Below, one piece after another: positions 33,237 to 45,060 of a stretch of DNA of 64,000 nucleotides; position 1 is the first letter of the stretch; every line of letters begins with the position of its first letter. The translations under genes were made by a program, and so were the position numbers. This DNA is from Cyrtodaria siliqua (taxonomy: Eukaryota > Mollusca > Bivalvia > Adapedonta > Hiatellidae), in assembly GCA_037043455.1 (NCBI GenBank), contig JAWPHD010001824.1, positions 124,001 to 188,000 of the forward strand. The letters are read 5' to 3'. Below the pieces are notes generated by a model. The model was not told where the DNA came from. It was given only the letters and a program-made list of their open reading frames with translations, and did not search any database.

Positions 33237-34365
33237 ACAACAACAAGAGGTCAATGACCTTGAAGCTCTACTGCTAGGTTCTGATAGCTAGATTAGCATT
33301 CCTGTGATGTTTTATGAAAATCTGTCAAATAGTTTCAGAAGAGTTGTCGCTACAAGTTTAACTATATATATGTAACTCTATGTAAACAAAAATGGTCGTT
33401 GGCTGCCATGCGTAATGTCGATTCAACATAATTTTCAACAAGGACCAACATCATGTCATTCTGGTCATTTTAGAAAAAGTTCCATATCTGATTCAATATC
33501 AATTATAGTTTTCAAGAAGTAGTCACTATAAATTTGTTTTTTAACAATCTTTTTTTAGCCATGGCGACCATTTTGAAATTCCGGCCAACCTGAAATTTTG
33601 CTAGGGTCAACTAGACATCAAGAGCAACATTTCTGTTAAGTTTCATGAACATCCAAAGTAGTTTCAGAGGAGTAGTTGCTACAAGATTTTACTATATAAT
33701 TCTATATAAATAATGATTGCCATGTTTAATGACGAATCAAAATAATTTTCGACAAGGACCAACATCATGTCATGCTTATCATTTTTGAAAAGTCCCATAT
33801 CAATATCACTTATAGTTTTCAGGAAGTAGTCGCTCCAAACTGTTTTTTTTAATGTATTTTTATTCGTGGTGGCCATCTTGAACTTCCAGCCGACCTAACA
33901 TTCCTGTGAAGGTTCATGAAAATCCATCAAGTAGTTTCAGAGGGGTAGTCGCTACAAGTTTTACTCTATAACTCTATATAAACAAAGATGGCCGATGGCA
34001 GCCATGTTTAAAGTCGACTCGAAACGATTTTCGACAAAGACCAACAACATGTCATGCTGATCATTTCAGAAAAAGTCCCATATCAATATCCCTTACAGTT
34101 TTCAAGAAGTAGTCGCTACAAACTTGTTGTTTTTTTTAAATATATTTCTAGCTTTAGTGGCCATCTTGGATTTCACATCCAAGTGAATTTTCGCTAGGAT
34201 TAACTAGACATCAGGAGCAAACATTTCTGTAAAGTTTCATGAAACTCCATCCAGTAGCTTCAGAGAAGTTGTCGCTTCAAAAAAAATACGGACGGACGGA
34301 CACCGCACCACGCATAAGCTCTGCTGATCTTTGATCAATAGATCTTTGATCAGTAGAGCTAAAAA
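33237..34365 (-). repeat. Tandem array, about 300-bp unit (family G), minus orientation
   Basis: Minus-strand order: AGCTCTACTGATCAAAGATC palindromic end (34330-34365), GTCCGTCCGTCCG (34295), three to four units with ATCAGCATGACATGATGTTG, GTCGAAAATCG, GCGACTACTTCTTGAAAACT and ATGTCTAGTTGA, ending GAGCTTCAAGGTCATTGACC then TCTTGTT. Plus copies at 58408-59276 and 59277-60732. Confidence 0.85.
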
Positions 34366-35900
34366 CAAACAAAAACTTGTGATTGACTGATTAAATCAAA
34401 TATGGATCTGTTTTACAATTGATTAGAACATGTAAACGCAAGAGTTAGCAAGTTCGAACACCTTTTTAACAGAGCATTCATTTTAAATCAGTTGTTTTAA
34501 TTAACGGCTGTGTTCATCAGGTGATGTAATGCAAAAGTGACGGTAACATATTATTCAATAGTGCTTGACACAATGTATATATCATCTCTGTAGGTTGGAA
34601 ATGAATCGTCGGTTGTTTACAAAATCAGATAAGGGATAATGAATTTTCAAAGTTTTGCAACACTAGTAATTGTCTCTGAGTCGGACTGTAAAGGTAACTT
34701 ATTAAATCAATTGATATAAAACTAGAAAGATATTTCACAGAACACTTGGGTCACTTGCCTTGTGCTTATTTCAGCATGTACAAAAAGGCATATCTCTGCC
34801 AAAATGAAAGTCAGTAAGTTAGTGTCATGTTTAACACATTTCTTGAGGTAAGACGAAGATGAGTGTGAAGTTTTATGAACATAGGCCAAGTTATTATGGC
34901 CAAGGTTAGGTTGCAGGTTAAAGTGTGATGGACGATGGCGACGACGATGGACAAAGTGATCCCAAAGTAAATGCCGTGCTGTGCAGGCAATACAAAAAAT
35001 GATTAAGAAATCATTGAATTGTCATCCTTTCACAAATTGACATAGTAATGTTTATTGGTTTCAAGTACAGAAGAAATTCAGCATAAATAAATGACAAAAT
35101 CAGAGGCAAGTTCGATTCAGGGGCAAGTTACACAAACATTTAGGGGTGTAATTCTAATTTAGAGATGATCATGATGATGGAATCTATTTAAACAATATTT
35201 TCTGATATTATTAAAAAAAAAAACACTTTATTTCACAACTCTAGATAAGCAATGTTCGGGAGTATTACAATTTAAGAAATCACCACGAAAAAAAATAATT
35301 GGGAGTAAAAGTTCAATAAAGTCATATTTTAAAGTAACAAGCAAAAACATTATAACATTTACTCTTTAAAATAATCTGAATCAGCACTGCATATTTATTT
35401 AGGAGATAAAACAACCTTTGACATGGAAATTTGTCTGGAGCTCTGTAATTACAATAACAATCTCATATGTTGTTTTCTTTTAATTGTTTTACAAAACCGA
35501 ATAACACACTCACTGTCGGCCATTTTAAAGATTATGTAGTCAGTCACATGAGTATTGACTGTAAACACTTTCTGTATCAGTTAACTATTATTCATGTCTG
35601 ACACAAACATTATCAAAACTGCATAGGTTCAGAGATAATCAGCTCCCAAATACTTATTACATAATGTATTTCGTCAGCAAGTTTCATTCTAAGGTGCTTT
35701 GAATAATGATTTAATTGATTGATTTCTTCCAGAATATATCGGAAATGTGTCTCGTTTCTAAGACCAAGACAAAAAATAATCCATTCGCAAAATCGTGTAC
35801 ACTGCTCCGCAGCACTACTCAAATGTATATCGAATGTACATCAAATGTCACCTTACTGGTTATGTCATACTAGCGTGACCCTCATTCTAAAATTATGTTT
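34366..35900. other. No gene; one degenerate array-like unit
   Basis: 34770-34990 has CTGCCAAAATGAAAG, GTGTGAAGTTTTATGAACAT and CGATGGCGACGACGATGGAC, in the style of the arrays above but single. Elsewhere nothing recognised. Confidence 0.4.
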
Positions 35901-36029
35901 CTGCTATTTTCGGCAATCTGATGTACTCGAGATACTGAGATTGAACTACTTACGCCATAATGCAGAACATGATGACGTCAGTAGTTCAATCGCAATATCT
36001 CAATTGCACCCGACGGCCGAAAATAACTG
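35901..36029. repeat. Imperfect inverted repeat, about 60-bp arms
   Basis: CTATTTTCGGC...GAGATACTGAGATTGAACTA (35903-35948) pairs with TAGTTCAATCGCAATATCTC...GGCCGAAAATAAC (35982-36027) around a 10-bp loop. Confidence 0.65.
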
Positions 36030-36114
36030 ATAGTGAGATACATACTTCTGGAATGTTGACCGGATATCCAGACAAGATCTGACAAATGACGAGTTTATTT
36101 AAATTGCACTTTGG

Positions 36115-37210
36115 TGAGATCGCTGAGCCCGATATTTATATTTAGTTATCGGTGGTACATTTTCAATTTCTTTTGTTTCCTTACTTACTTTTTGATTCGG
36201 TGGTTCCAATACTCCGGTCGATAAAATGCTCTGGGTATTATTTAACCACTTATAGGATATGTTGTCTGCTTTTTAATTTAGTCTTTTGGTTGTTACTTGT
36301 GATACGCAGGTTTCATTATGTTTATTTCGCTCTTCGGGGCATTTTATACGACATGGGGAAGCAAAGAACTCCATGTCCACCGCCGTATGCATGCCATCTT
36401 CGGGATGGTTAAAATTGTGTACTATTGATTTTATTAATATTGAGTTCTGCTCAACCCGGGGCTAGAGGGCGTGAGCGGTAGCTAACATATTTCACTACCG
36501 CTCATGAACAGTCTCAATCAAACCGAGACTGCAATATTTCGTATGAGTCGTGCTCAGCCGTTTCCAAAGGTCCGTTATCATACTCTTTTTTTTTATAGCA
36601 CAGTGGCGTTGCTTGTGCAGTGTGGCGGCAGTAAAACGTCTCCCCGCGCTTGCAATCAGTACTGTTATTCATTCGATCTTTGGAGATCGCTGAGCCCGAT
36701 ACTTATATTTAGTTATCGGTGGTACATTTTCAATTTCTTTTGTTTTCTTACTTAATTTTAGATTAGGTGGTTCCACTACCACGGCAGATAAAAGGCTCTG
36801 GGTATTGTTTAACCACTTATAGGATATGTTGTCTGTTTTTTAATTTATTCTTTTGGCTGTTACTTGTGATATGCAGGCTTAATAACCTCTGCTTCCAACT
36901 AAATTCCATTATGTTTATTTCGCTCTTCGGGGCATTTTATTTTATTAGATACTGGGACCATACGCCGTACGACATGGGGAAGCAAAGAATTCCATGTCAA
37001 CCGCCGTATGCATGCCATTTTCGGGATGGTTACAATTGTGTAATATTGATTTTATTAATATTGAGTTCTGCTCAACCCGGGGCTAGAGGGCGTGAGCGGT
37101 AGCTAGTATATTTCACTACCGCTCATGAACAGTCTCAATCAAACCGAGACTGCAATTTTTCGTATGTGTCGTGCTCGGCCGTTTCCAAAGGTCCATTATC
37201 GTACTCTTTT
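36115..37210 (+). repeat. Composite hairpin repeat F, tandem duplicate of about 570 bp
   Basis: Two copies (36115-36680, 36683-37210) begin GAGATCGCTGAGCCCGATA and share TTTAACCACTTATAGGATATG, TTGTGATACGCAGG, the TGCATGCCATCTTCGGGATGG block, TGAGTTCTGCTCAACCCGGG, the CGGTAGC/CTACCGC stem and GTCTCAATCAAACCGAGACT. Their 5' part also occurs near 1705-1800. Confidence 0.85.
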
Positions 37211-37314
37211 TTTGATATCTCAGCGGATTGACAAGAGATCGTAGGAAGAGTGGTATTGTCAGATAGGAAATTATTTTATGCACACGACAGTATAAGTGTC
37301 AATTCTTAAGGATG

Positions 37315-37380
37315 GTGGGAGGTTTACAATACATGTTCTACCTAGGAAAAGTGGATGGTCTGCCTCCACCACAAACATCT
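37315..37380 (-). mobile_element. SINE B body fragment
   Basis: CTAGGAAAAGTGGATGGTCTG then CCTCCACCACAAA matches the SINE B body in the sense orientation of 28521-28763; the tRNA head is missing. Strand call follows that of the body only loosely. Confidence 0.45.
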
Positions 37381-38590
37381 ACTTGACCTCAGAAAAAACA
37401 TCACGAAAATGTCCCCTTACATTCCTTCGTAAATAATTATAATAACTTTTCTATAAAGGTAATAATCAAAATATGCAATTTCCTGTGCCACGCCTCCTAC
37501 CCACCTGAAATTATATCTCTATAAGTATTTATTGTTTTATTCCATTCATTTGTTGTTCAAAAAGCCGTTCAGTAAATACTAAATTGACACACATATTTAA
37601 GAATAGGCTGATATTTTGATAGCTTTTGCCTTCGATTTCACGGTGGTCCGATCAATGGGAAGTACAATTTAATAGAGTAATAAAGGCCTACCTGTCTATT
37701 CCTTCCAGGGCAATTTTGGGACACACACTTGCTCAAATAAAACATTACTGAGCAGCAGTTGTGTGAGACGCTCAGTGTTTATCTATACTCCGGCGTGGGG
37801 TTACGTAGCTGGTACTGGGCAATTTACGGTACTGTGGGACGAGTCGAAGTGAGACTGAGCAGCTCAATTAATGTGGGCTGGTACTCAGTTGAACGTCTGT
37901 GACCTACTTTCATCTAGCTTTATCCAATACATTACCTCAACTCTTACATGTCTTACCACATAAAAATGACGTCGATATGCACACGTTGATACACTGCACA
38001 CAGCCAGATTCATGAACTTATGAACAGTCCCGTGAAGCGTGACCTAGTTTTCCACTAAAATCATAAAATGCCATATTACCACAGGTCTTCAAACTTCAAA
38101 AAATTCCAGTTTATATTACTGCACACCAAAGAAAAATGGCGTTCTTTAAAGCAGAAATACCGAATCTGCCGCATGCACGTCGGAAATAAACCGGAAGCCA
38201 ATACTGTTTTCAATTATACCTCATATATAAATACGTTAAAGAATCTACTTATGTAATGGTCAAATCTTACGTCCCGTTCATGTATGTACATCCATTAGTG
38301 TTTTTCCGTACTAGAAAATATAGGATACGAGGCTCTAAACTCATTGGATAAAATGATAGGATAAGAGGCTCTGCCGAGTATCTTATCTTTTTATCCGACG
38401 AGTTAATTAAAGTCAATAAAATACAGTCACGAATATAAGATTCTACTTATCAATTAACACACCTACGACGTGATAGTTTCACTTTAGTGTTGTCAATTTA
38501 CCTAGTATACGGCTGCAAAGTAATGTAAGTCAAATCATGACGTCGTTTTGTTGTTTTAGTATGTTTGATAACGCACACAGTCGATGTTCT
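37381..38590. other. No feature recognised
   Basis: No credible exon, RNA gene or shared repeat was seen. Confidence 0.35.
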
Positions 38591-38592
38591 TG

Positions 38593-38735
38593 GTAAAGTA
38601 AGTTGTATGTTTTAATTATTAGATCAAAAATAGGTACGAAATAGATCAATGCTGTGAAGTTAATGTAAAGTTAGTTGTATGTTTTAATTATTAGAACACA
38701 AATAGGAATGAAATACATCAATGCTGTGAAATTCA
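38593..38735 (+). repeat. Tandem duplication of about 70 bp
   Basis: AGTTGTATGTTTTAATTATTAG and AAATAGG...ATCAATGCTGTGAA occur twice, the second copy abutting the retroelement fragment's 3' end. Confidence 0.75.
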
Positions 38736-39150
38736 CTTGTAAAAGGGTCCACCACCAAGCATGCAGTACGTTGCAAAATGATAGGGTCATAACCTCTTTT
38801 GATAAACCTTTTAACAAAAATAGTATGAAAGTGATCATGACCAAGAATCTTACGAAGTTTGTAAATCACATCACCATAGAAGTCAGGTTGTGATAGCCCT
38901 TGTCGCAGAAGAGTCCTTAAATTATTTTTATATTTGGAAAGAAGATCAGGGTTACGATAATAAAATTTTGCAAAGGTTTTACGAAGTTTATGGTAACGGT
39001 AACCCTGATTGAGTAACTTTTCAGTTATACAAAGATTACGAATATTAAAGTCCTCAACTCGAGTACAATCTCTAGAAAAACGAATAAGTTGAGACACATA
39101 CACCCTATAAGAAGTTGCTCGGGGAACATCCCCATCAACGCACGTTTAGA
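38735..39150 (-). pseudogene. YLDD retroelement C-terminal fragment
   Basis: The minus strand reads DGDVPRATSY...VYVSQLIRFSRDC, RVEDFNIRNLCITEKLLNQG, YRYHKLRKTFAKFYYRNPDL, LRQGLSQPDFYGDVIYKLRK and KRGYDPIILQRTACLVVDP. The frame is open over 130 codons, so it is young; the RT core is missing. It ends 400 bp beyond the stop of the carboxylesterase gene. Confidence 0.75.
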
Positions 39151-39496
39151 GAATTAATTGTTTTTTGTTTGTGCTTTTAAACATATGAATCTCATTTGCA
39201 GTATGTATTGCAATCATACTAGCTATTGTTGAGTGATATGTAAACAGTTTTCCCGTATTACTAATCAGTAGTGGTATTACTAATTGGTTAGGCCGGTGGT
39301 AGTGGTATATATACTTAAACTCACCAGGTTATAGGGATCCTATATATACATATATGATCACATAACTTCAATTTATGGAAAAACAAAATATTGGGTCGGA
39401 CCCAATTTATCTGTTTCAGGATAATACGTCCATTTCAACAAGTATAATGAGCCTTACCCAACTGCACTAACTTAATTACTTTAAAAATGCAGTAAA

Positions 39497-39502
39497 TTTA
39501 TT
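39497..39502 (-). terminator. Polyadenylation signal of carboxylesterase gene
   Basis: AATAAA on the minus strand, 63 bp after the stop codon. Confidence 0.5.
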
Positions 39503-39564
39503 TAACAAAAAGAAAAAACTGTGTTAATTAGCATTTATCTAAACATATTCATGCAAGATAAACA

Positions 39565-40172
39565 TCAGTTTACCCATGCATACGAAAAGAATCCATTTGC
39601 TAACCAGAACTCACATTCTGTCACATGATAACCATGTGTTACATTTGTCGTATCAGACAACACAGCTGTGGATATCGGATATGGTCGCCAGGTGATGGTA
39701 TCCGGATAGCCCGTTTTCACAAACGTTATAACCTCGTTGCGAATATTCTCTTCCCATCTTATATCAGATGCAGACGGAAAAGAGATAATCTTGTTCATTG
39801 TACCAAAGAATGCGAACATATCAATACCGTGAAAGGAATAACGTGATGGGTAGGTAATATTCAACGGGAGGGCGGTCATTGAAGGAGAATACGTCGCAAC
39901 GTAGCGGAAAACTGATGATTTAAACGAAGTAGCAGCAATGAGACTTAGATAGTCATTGGCACACGTCATCCTTAAATCAGTTACCATGGTAGTAAACTGA
40001 TATTCAGGTGTTTCTACTCCTACCGGATATAGTGTAAGTGCAGTTTCAGCTATGACGTCACTGAATTCTCCCAACTTCTGTTTGACATGGTTGTCGTATG
40101 ACATAGAATCCCATGTCCATTTGTAAACCTCATTCGGGGTTGGGTAAAGATCAGTTTCCTGTGCTGTCGTGC
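39565..40172 (-). CDS. Carboxylesterase exon 4 (catalytic Glu and His, stop)
   Basis: Opens GTTAQETDLYPTPNEVYKW, contains YSFHGIDMFAFFG and WEENIRNEVITFVKTGYPD, and ends GFFSYAWVN before TAA. Confidence 0.9.
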
Positions 40173-42901
40173 CTAAATAATAATGTTGTTTGTAAATATA
40201 AAATAAATACAACTAGAACCAATTCGACGGCACGCCATCGCATATCCCCACGCATGCTTGAGTCAAGATGATAAAACAAATATAAGTATATTTTCACCCC
40301 ATTGACACCGTATCCAAATCCAGGGGTAACACAGTTTTTGTTGATTGTCCTTTAATACCAAGAATAATAATAGTACTATGTATGCTAATCTGTATGTATG
40401 CCACTCAAATTAATAACTTATATTTTGGGTAGTTGTGTATTTAAAATGTTGACCCATACCGAGAGTCCCACGGTGATCATGGAGCAAAATATAGTGCGTA
40501 ATCCCATCATCATAACCTTTAATTTGAGAAAGAATTTTCTTTTACCAAAATTACCTCCTTTTTTGTAGTATATTTGACATTTTGATGCCCCTTACAACGA
40601 GCCCTACAGGTTATGTAGGAGGAAATATCTATATAGTGTTATCCCATCATCATAACATTTCATTTAAGACGTATTCAAAAATAAAATACCGAAAAACACA
40701 CGATATTGCGACCCCCCCCCCCCCCCCCGACCACCCCCCCCCCCCCCCCCTTCAGAGCAGTTGACCTTTTGACTTTGACACACCTTCTCCCAAACAATCG
40801 AACCCATATGCCCGGCTTGCTCGCCGTTATCATGTGTGGAAGTCATACATTAAGTTTGGTTGAATTCCGTTCAGTTGTTAAGGAAACGATATGGTAACAA
40901 ATAGACGGACAAACTGAGTCGTTAACAATATCCCCTGACTCTTTTCGTTGATATACACATAATTTGACATAAAGTCATAATTATGAAAATGCATATACAA
41001 AAACGAAGATTTTGCAGATATATTGTAATATATCTAGACTGTGATTTTACGTAAGTAATGATTTCAAGATACGTTTGCCATTTAGAAATTCGTGAACATA
41101 TTCAGATTAAAACATTTTACCTATTAGGACTGGAACGTCTATACCGTGTCCATGCACCCAGACGTCAAAAGGCGATTCCACTAGTACGTAACCTGAAAAA
41201 CAGATAATGTGCTGAATACCATTTAACTGCCGGGATATGTCAGTTTAATCACACATGGCAGGAGTTCTTATATACATACAGTCGGCTTCAACGAACCGGT
41301 CTAGCCATTTACTCTGTTATATATTACGTTACATTAACGTGTATTGTCCTCTCAGCCTAGATTAAATCGGCATGGCCTAACGCTCACAGCTGATGGAAAA
41401 TGATTAACAAGCCGATTGAATCGCAGTATCATTTACAAATGATCTTTTTATTTAAAAACACATATTTTAATAACAGCCGTCGTGTGTTTGTTAAGAGTAT
41501 TTCTTTTATTAAATATGTTTTATTATTGTGAAAGCATCATTTCGGGGTGTGTACACGATAACAAATGTATAAACAGACACATGTATATCATAACTGAAGT
41601 TATATGTCGACTTTAATATAAATCTACTTGAAAAACGCACCGTCAACTATCAGTAGGGCCCCATCAAATCGACCCTTATCAGGAAGTGCCATCTTGTCTT
41701 CCATTGCCCAGTAGGGATACACTGTCCATGGCACGCTAGCGGTAACTTCTGACGATGTCAAATTGAATAAGCAATCTACGTCTTTACAATCTGTGTTGGT
41801 GATGAATATTTCGTTATCTTTGAATGCATCCGATGCAGTTTTGTTTAGAACTGGAGAAGCACTCTGAATCCAGGCTTTGTGAAACAAACCACGGCAAAGT
41901 GGAGACGCTAAAAGAGCAACGATTGCGCTGCCACCAGAACTCTGTCCAAACACTGTGACCTGTTTCAATAAATATAATTTTCAAATCTTATTATTTAAAT
42001 ATTCTCGAAATATATTTAGATTAAGACATCTTCAAGTAGACAGGTACATTAAACCGCATACACAATTAATAAAACAGTTTTGAAATATGAACAGCCATTT
42101 TGATTCTATGATATTATATTAAGACTGATTTGAATAAATAAAGACGACAATACATACACATAAGTCTATATTAGTATACAAGTACTCTGCATCTTTGCAG
42201 CATATGTAAGTCTTTGAACCCGTGCATAATAGTGTATGATATTTTACCTGACATGGATCTCCACCAAAATGACGAATGTTGTCTTGAATCCATCGAAGAC
42301 CTTCTATCATATCCATAAGTCCATAATTCCCTGATGTGTTTGTAGGAGAACCCATCTTGAGCCACTCTAGTGCCATAAATCCAAAGGCTTGCAAACGATA
42401 ATTTATACTCACGTACACGAAGTTTGTTTCATTTGCAAGTTGTGTTGTTGGTGCATATCCTAAAGCATCCATGTTTCCATTTCCGGTTGACAGAGATCCG
42501 CCATGAAGCCAAAACATAACAGGCAACTGCGCTGATGTATTTAACGTAGGCGTCCATATATTCAGAAATAAACAATCCTCGTCGCCGACATATTTATTTT
42601 CTGCATTTATTTGAAAGCATTCATTTCCAAACGTTATTGCTTCGAATGTGTTCGTCCAGCAGTTGTTATTTTCAGGCTTTAATGGCACGGGTGGGTGCCA
42701 TCTTAGGTTTCGAATGGGTGGACTTGCAAATGGAATACCTCGAAACGAAAACGCACTATCCGACTCTTCCCAAAGACCTCGCACTTTTCCACATGTTGTG
42801 TCCACTACAGTATTAGGCTGTTGGTGCGGTAAATCGAAGATGAAACATACAACAGGAGACATGTTTACCATAAAACACAATACAATTGCAATATACTGCA
42901 T
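39565..42901 (-). CDS. Type-B carboxylesterase / cholinesterase-like secreted enzyme, four exons, complete
   Basis: Exons 42901-42248, 41959-41641, 41192-41121 and 40172-39565 splice in frame (phases 0, 1, 1; all GT-AG) to about 550 residues, the usual family length. The ATG at 42899-42901 starts a signal peptide (MQYIAIVLCFMVNMSPVVC). Family marks: FRGIPFASPP, EDCLFLNIW (signature 2), oxyanion-hole HGGSLSTGNG, and the elbow GQSSGG with nucleophile Ser225. Glu354 in LIGTTAQETD and His463 in YSFHGIDMF fit the other triad members. Cys residues around positions 36, 94 and 109 could give the conserved N-terminal disulphide. No C-terminal GPI or transmembrane segment is seen. It should hydrolyse carboxylic esters outside the cell; whether choline esters are substrates cannot be read here. 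Non-catalytic neuroligin-type relatives are excluded by the intact Ser. Introns are 288, 448 and 948 bp. Confidence 0.9.
40173..41120 (-). other. Intron 3 of carboxylesterase gene
   Basis: Two runs of 17 C at 40712-40728 and 40734-40750, and two related units of about 140 bp containing ATCCCATCATCATAACATTT (near 40500 and 40640). GACGGACAAAC at 40902 recalls the array end-motif. Confidence 0.6.
41121..41192 (-). CDS. Carboxylesterase exon 3 (micro-exon, 72 nt)
   Basis: Acceptor TTTTTTCAG, then GYVLVESPFDVWVHGHGIDV and PVLI, donor ATAG|GTAAAA. Phase 1 at both ends. Confidence 0.85.
41641..41959 (-). CDS. Carboxylesterase exon 2 (nucleophile)
   Basis: Starts VTVFGQSSGG directly after the FGGDPCQ of exon 1, the usual family boundary. 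Continues LFHKAWIQSASP, VPWTVYPYWAMEDKMALPDK and GRFDGALLIVD, donor GACG|GTGCGT. Confidence 0.9.
42248..42901 (-). CDS. Carboxylesterase exon 1
   Basis: 218 codons from the start to FGGDPCQ, donor CAG|GTAAAAT. Holds the signal peptide, EDCL signature and oxyanion hole. Confidence 0.9.
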
Positions 42902-43600
42902 TATTACTACACAAACGTCTTCTTAAAACAAACTTAAGTTTCAAAATCACGTTTAAATTGTCTGAATTGTTCAGACATATGAACGGTATTTAGTTTCGGT
43001 TATTTAGACATACATACTTATGTTACTACTGCCATATTATCAGTTATCAACACGCATTGGAAGTTATCTAGCCCAAACACTTATTGCTATGAACATAGGT
43101 ATGTATCATTTGCATTTATGCATTTTAGATGCAACTGACCTGTGAACAGCTAATTACAATCAAAATTCCTATCGCGCCCGGTATTCCGTGACGATATCAC
43201 CCACCCAAGATTATGTCAATACGAATGAGTCGCTGATAAGACAAGCATCCAAAACGTCGGTACACATTTTGATACAGCTTGTTACATTTAAATAATACCA
43301 CAATCTTCGAAATAAACATGTTGTCGATACTGGTGAAGCTGATAGTGACAGTGATGTTTTTACCAATATAATGAAAGATGTTGATTGTAAAATATTAGCA
43401 AACTGACACATTTGATGAACACAATGAAATACTTAAACGCTAAGGCAGAACAAACAATAACTGTGAGAGTAAAATTTGATCAAAGGCGTAGTTATGCATT
43501 CATTATACGCTCTTAGATGTCATTTAACTGTATATAAAACTGAGTCATTATTCCATGCATAAATCATTATACAGGAACTGATATTAACTAGACAAGGAAA
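42902..43600. other. Upstream region of carboxylesterase gene, nothing recognised
   Basis: No clear TATA box or repeat. A 66-codon frame at 43411-43211 (minus) has no family resemblance. Confidence 0.35.
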
Positions 43601-43609
43601 TATAGATAT

Positions 43610-43890
43610 AAAAAAGCAGCATTCAAGGACGACAGTCAACCATAAACACACACAGAAACAAAGAACAAATTTAAAGATGAATAAAATACGAAATAAGACA
43701 TCACAAACACAAAAGGGTTGACAATAGGGCTACCGCCTTGGAACGGTCAGTGGCAAAACAATTCACTGGGGGTTTAAACCAGTGTCTAAGGTGCACCAAA
43801 CCTCACACCTACTATACCGTCAACTCAATAAAACGGGACAGTGTAAACATTGGGATTTGTTCTACTAGGGAACAAATACTAATTATTTCA
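43610..43890 (-). mobile_element. Retroelement 3' tail, family E (minus copy)
   Basis: Minus strand has, in order, AAACGGGACAGTG complement, GTTGACAATAGGGC-type block, CGTTCCAAGGCGGTAGCCC, CAACCCTTTTGTGTTTGTG and TGGTTGACTGTCGTCCTTGA, as in 27790-28150. Confidence 0.65.
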
Positions 43891-43899
43891 GGGGGTGGA

Positions 43900-45060
43900 A
43901 ATCAGAGGTTATTATGAACGTGTAATTCTAACGCGTACACCTCTTTGCAGTGACCGCCAATTGGTCAGTATCGATCTGTTTTTGTGTTCTAAAAATCGAT
44001 ATTTAATTGTTATCTCCGAACTACTTATTGATAATACGCATCAAATATTAGTGTTGAATGTTTGTTACATGTCGGTATACCCTGCTTATGTTCGCAACGG
44101 CCGTATTGTGCTCTGGTTATTGATTGGATTTTGGAGTCATGCAGGATGGGAGATGACGTTTGCTAAGGCTGTGAACTTATTAAGACATAGATAAATATGT
44201 GTAACATTATGTTTAAATAATATCCGACAGGTATATAAGTGTATAACAGTTTTGAAACGGAAGTGTTTATTTCGATTCTTCTGTCATAGCCTAACAGAAA
44301 TACGACACTGTATGTGCTATTGTTTTAAAATTAAAGTTGATTCCAGCTTATTATTTTGTCATTCCTGTATCGAACACAAGTCGACAACAAGTCGTCAATA
44401 TTGTCGACAATATTACAATATTGTATTAAAGGAAAGTGTGGATGTCAATTGTTGGGTAATAGCTTAACATAATTCTTTCCAAGTTAGCGGTACAGTGTTA
44501 CAATTGATAATCACGGTATTTAAATGCTATCTCGAAACCAACTGTTAATACGCATCAAGTGTTATTGAATGTGTGTGTGGATGGGTACATCAACTTTTTT
44601 TTTACATCATTCATCCAGGATGATTGGTCTTGTCGTATTATCGTTAAATACACATTTAGATGACTAATACTAATATAATTATTCGAATAAAAAGTAAATA
44701 AAATAACGTTGTATATGCATTTGTAAATTACTAAATGTGTTTGTTTTATCGTTGATAAAGCGGCCGTGACATGCTGGATGGTGGATGACCTTGCCAAGGC
44801 GGCGATATAACTTAGCTTCAGTCCTAGAAAAATGTTATAGTAACACTTTTGTTTAAATAATGTACGAGAGGTAGGTATAATATTTGAGTAAGAACTTGAG
44901 GTGTTTATTTCCATTTGTCTGGAATAGCCTAACATAAGTATGGCATTATATAGGGTGGCATTGCAAGCGCAAGGCTATTGCGTCAGAATGTTGCAATAGT
45001 GTCAAACGAAAGTGTTGATGTCGATTTCTGGGACATAGCCTAACATTATTCTAAAAAAAA
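43900..45060. repeat. Two degenerate units of about 550 bp
   Basis: Blocks AATACGCATCAA...TGTTGAATG, TAACA...TTGTTTAAATAAT, GAGGTGTTTATTTC and ATAGCCTAACA recur in the same order in 43960-44480 and 44500-45060. An 18-bp perfect palindrome (AATATTGTCGACAATATT) lies at 44397-44414. Confidence 0.5.

Noticed and set aside
32014..33246. Overlapping frames of 60-144 codons on both strands
   Set aside because: All lie in the 164-bp tandem array and repeat the same words; no start, splice or family support.
35613..36030. Frames of 69 and 103 codons
   Set aside because: They run through an inverted repeat and have no coding signature.
40664..40897. Pro-rich and Gly-rich frames
   Set aside because: Produced by two 17-base C runs in an intron of the esterase gene.
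43211..43411. 66-codon minus-strand frame upstream of the esterase gene
   Set aside because: No family marks and no flanking splice sites; probably chance.
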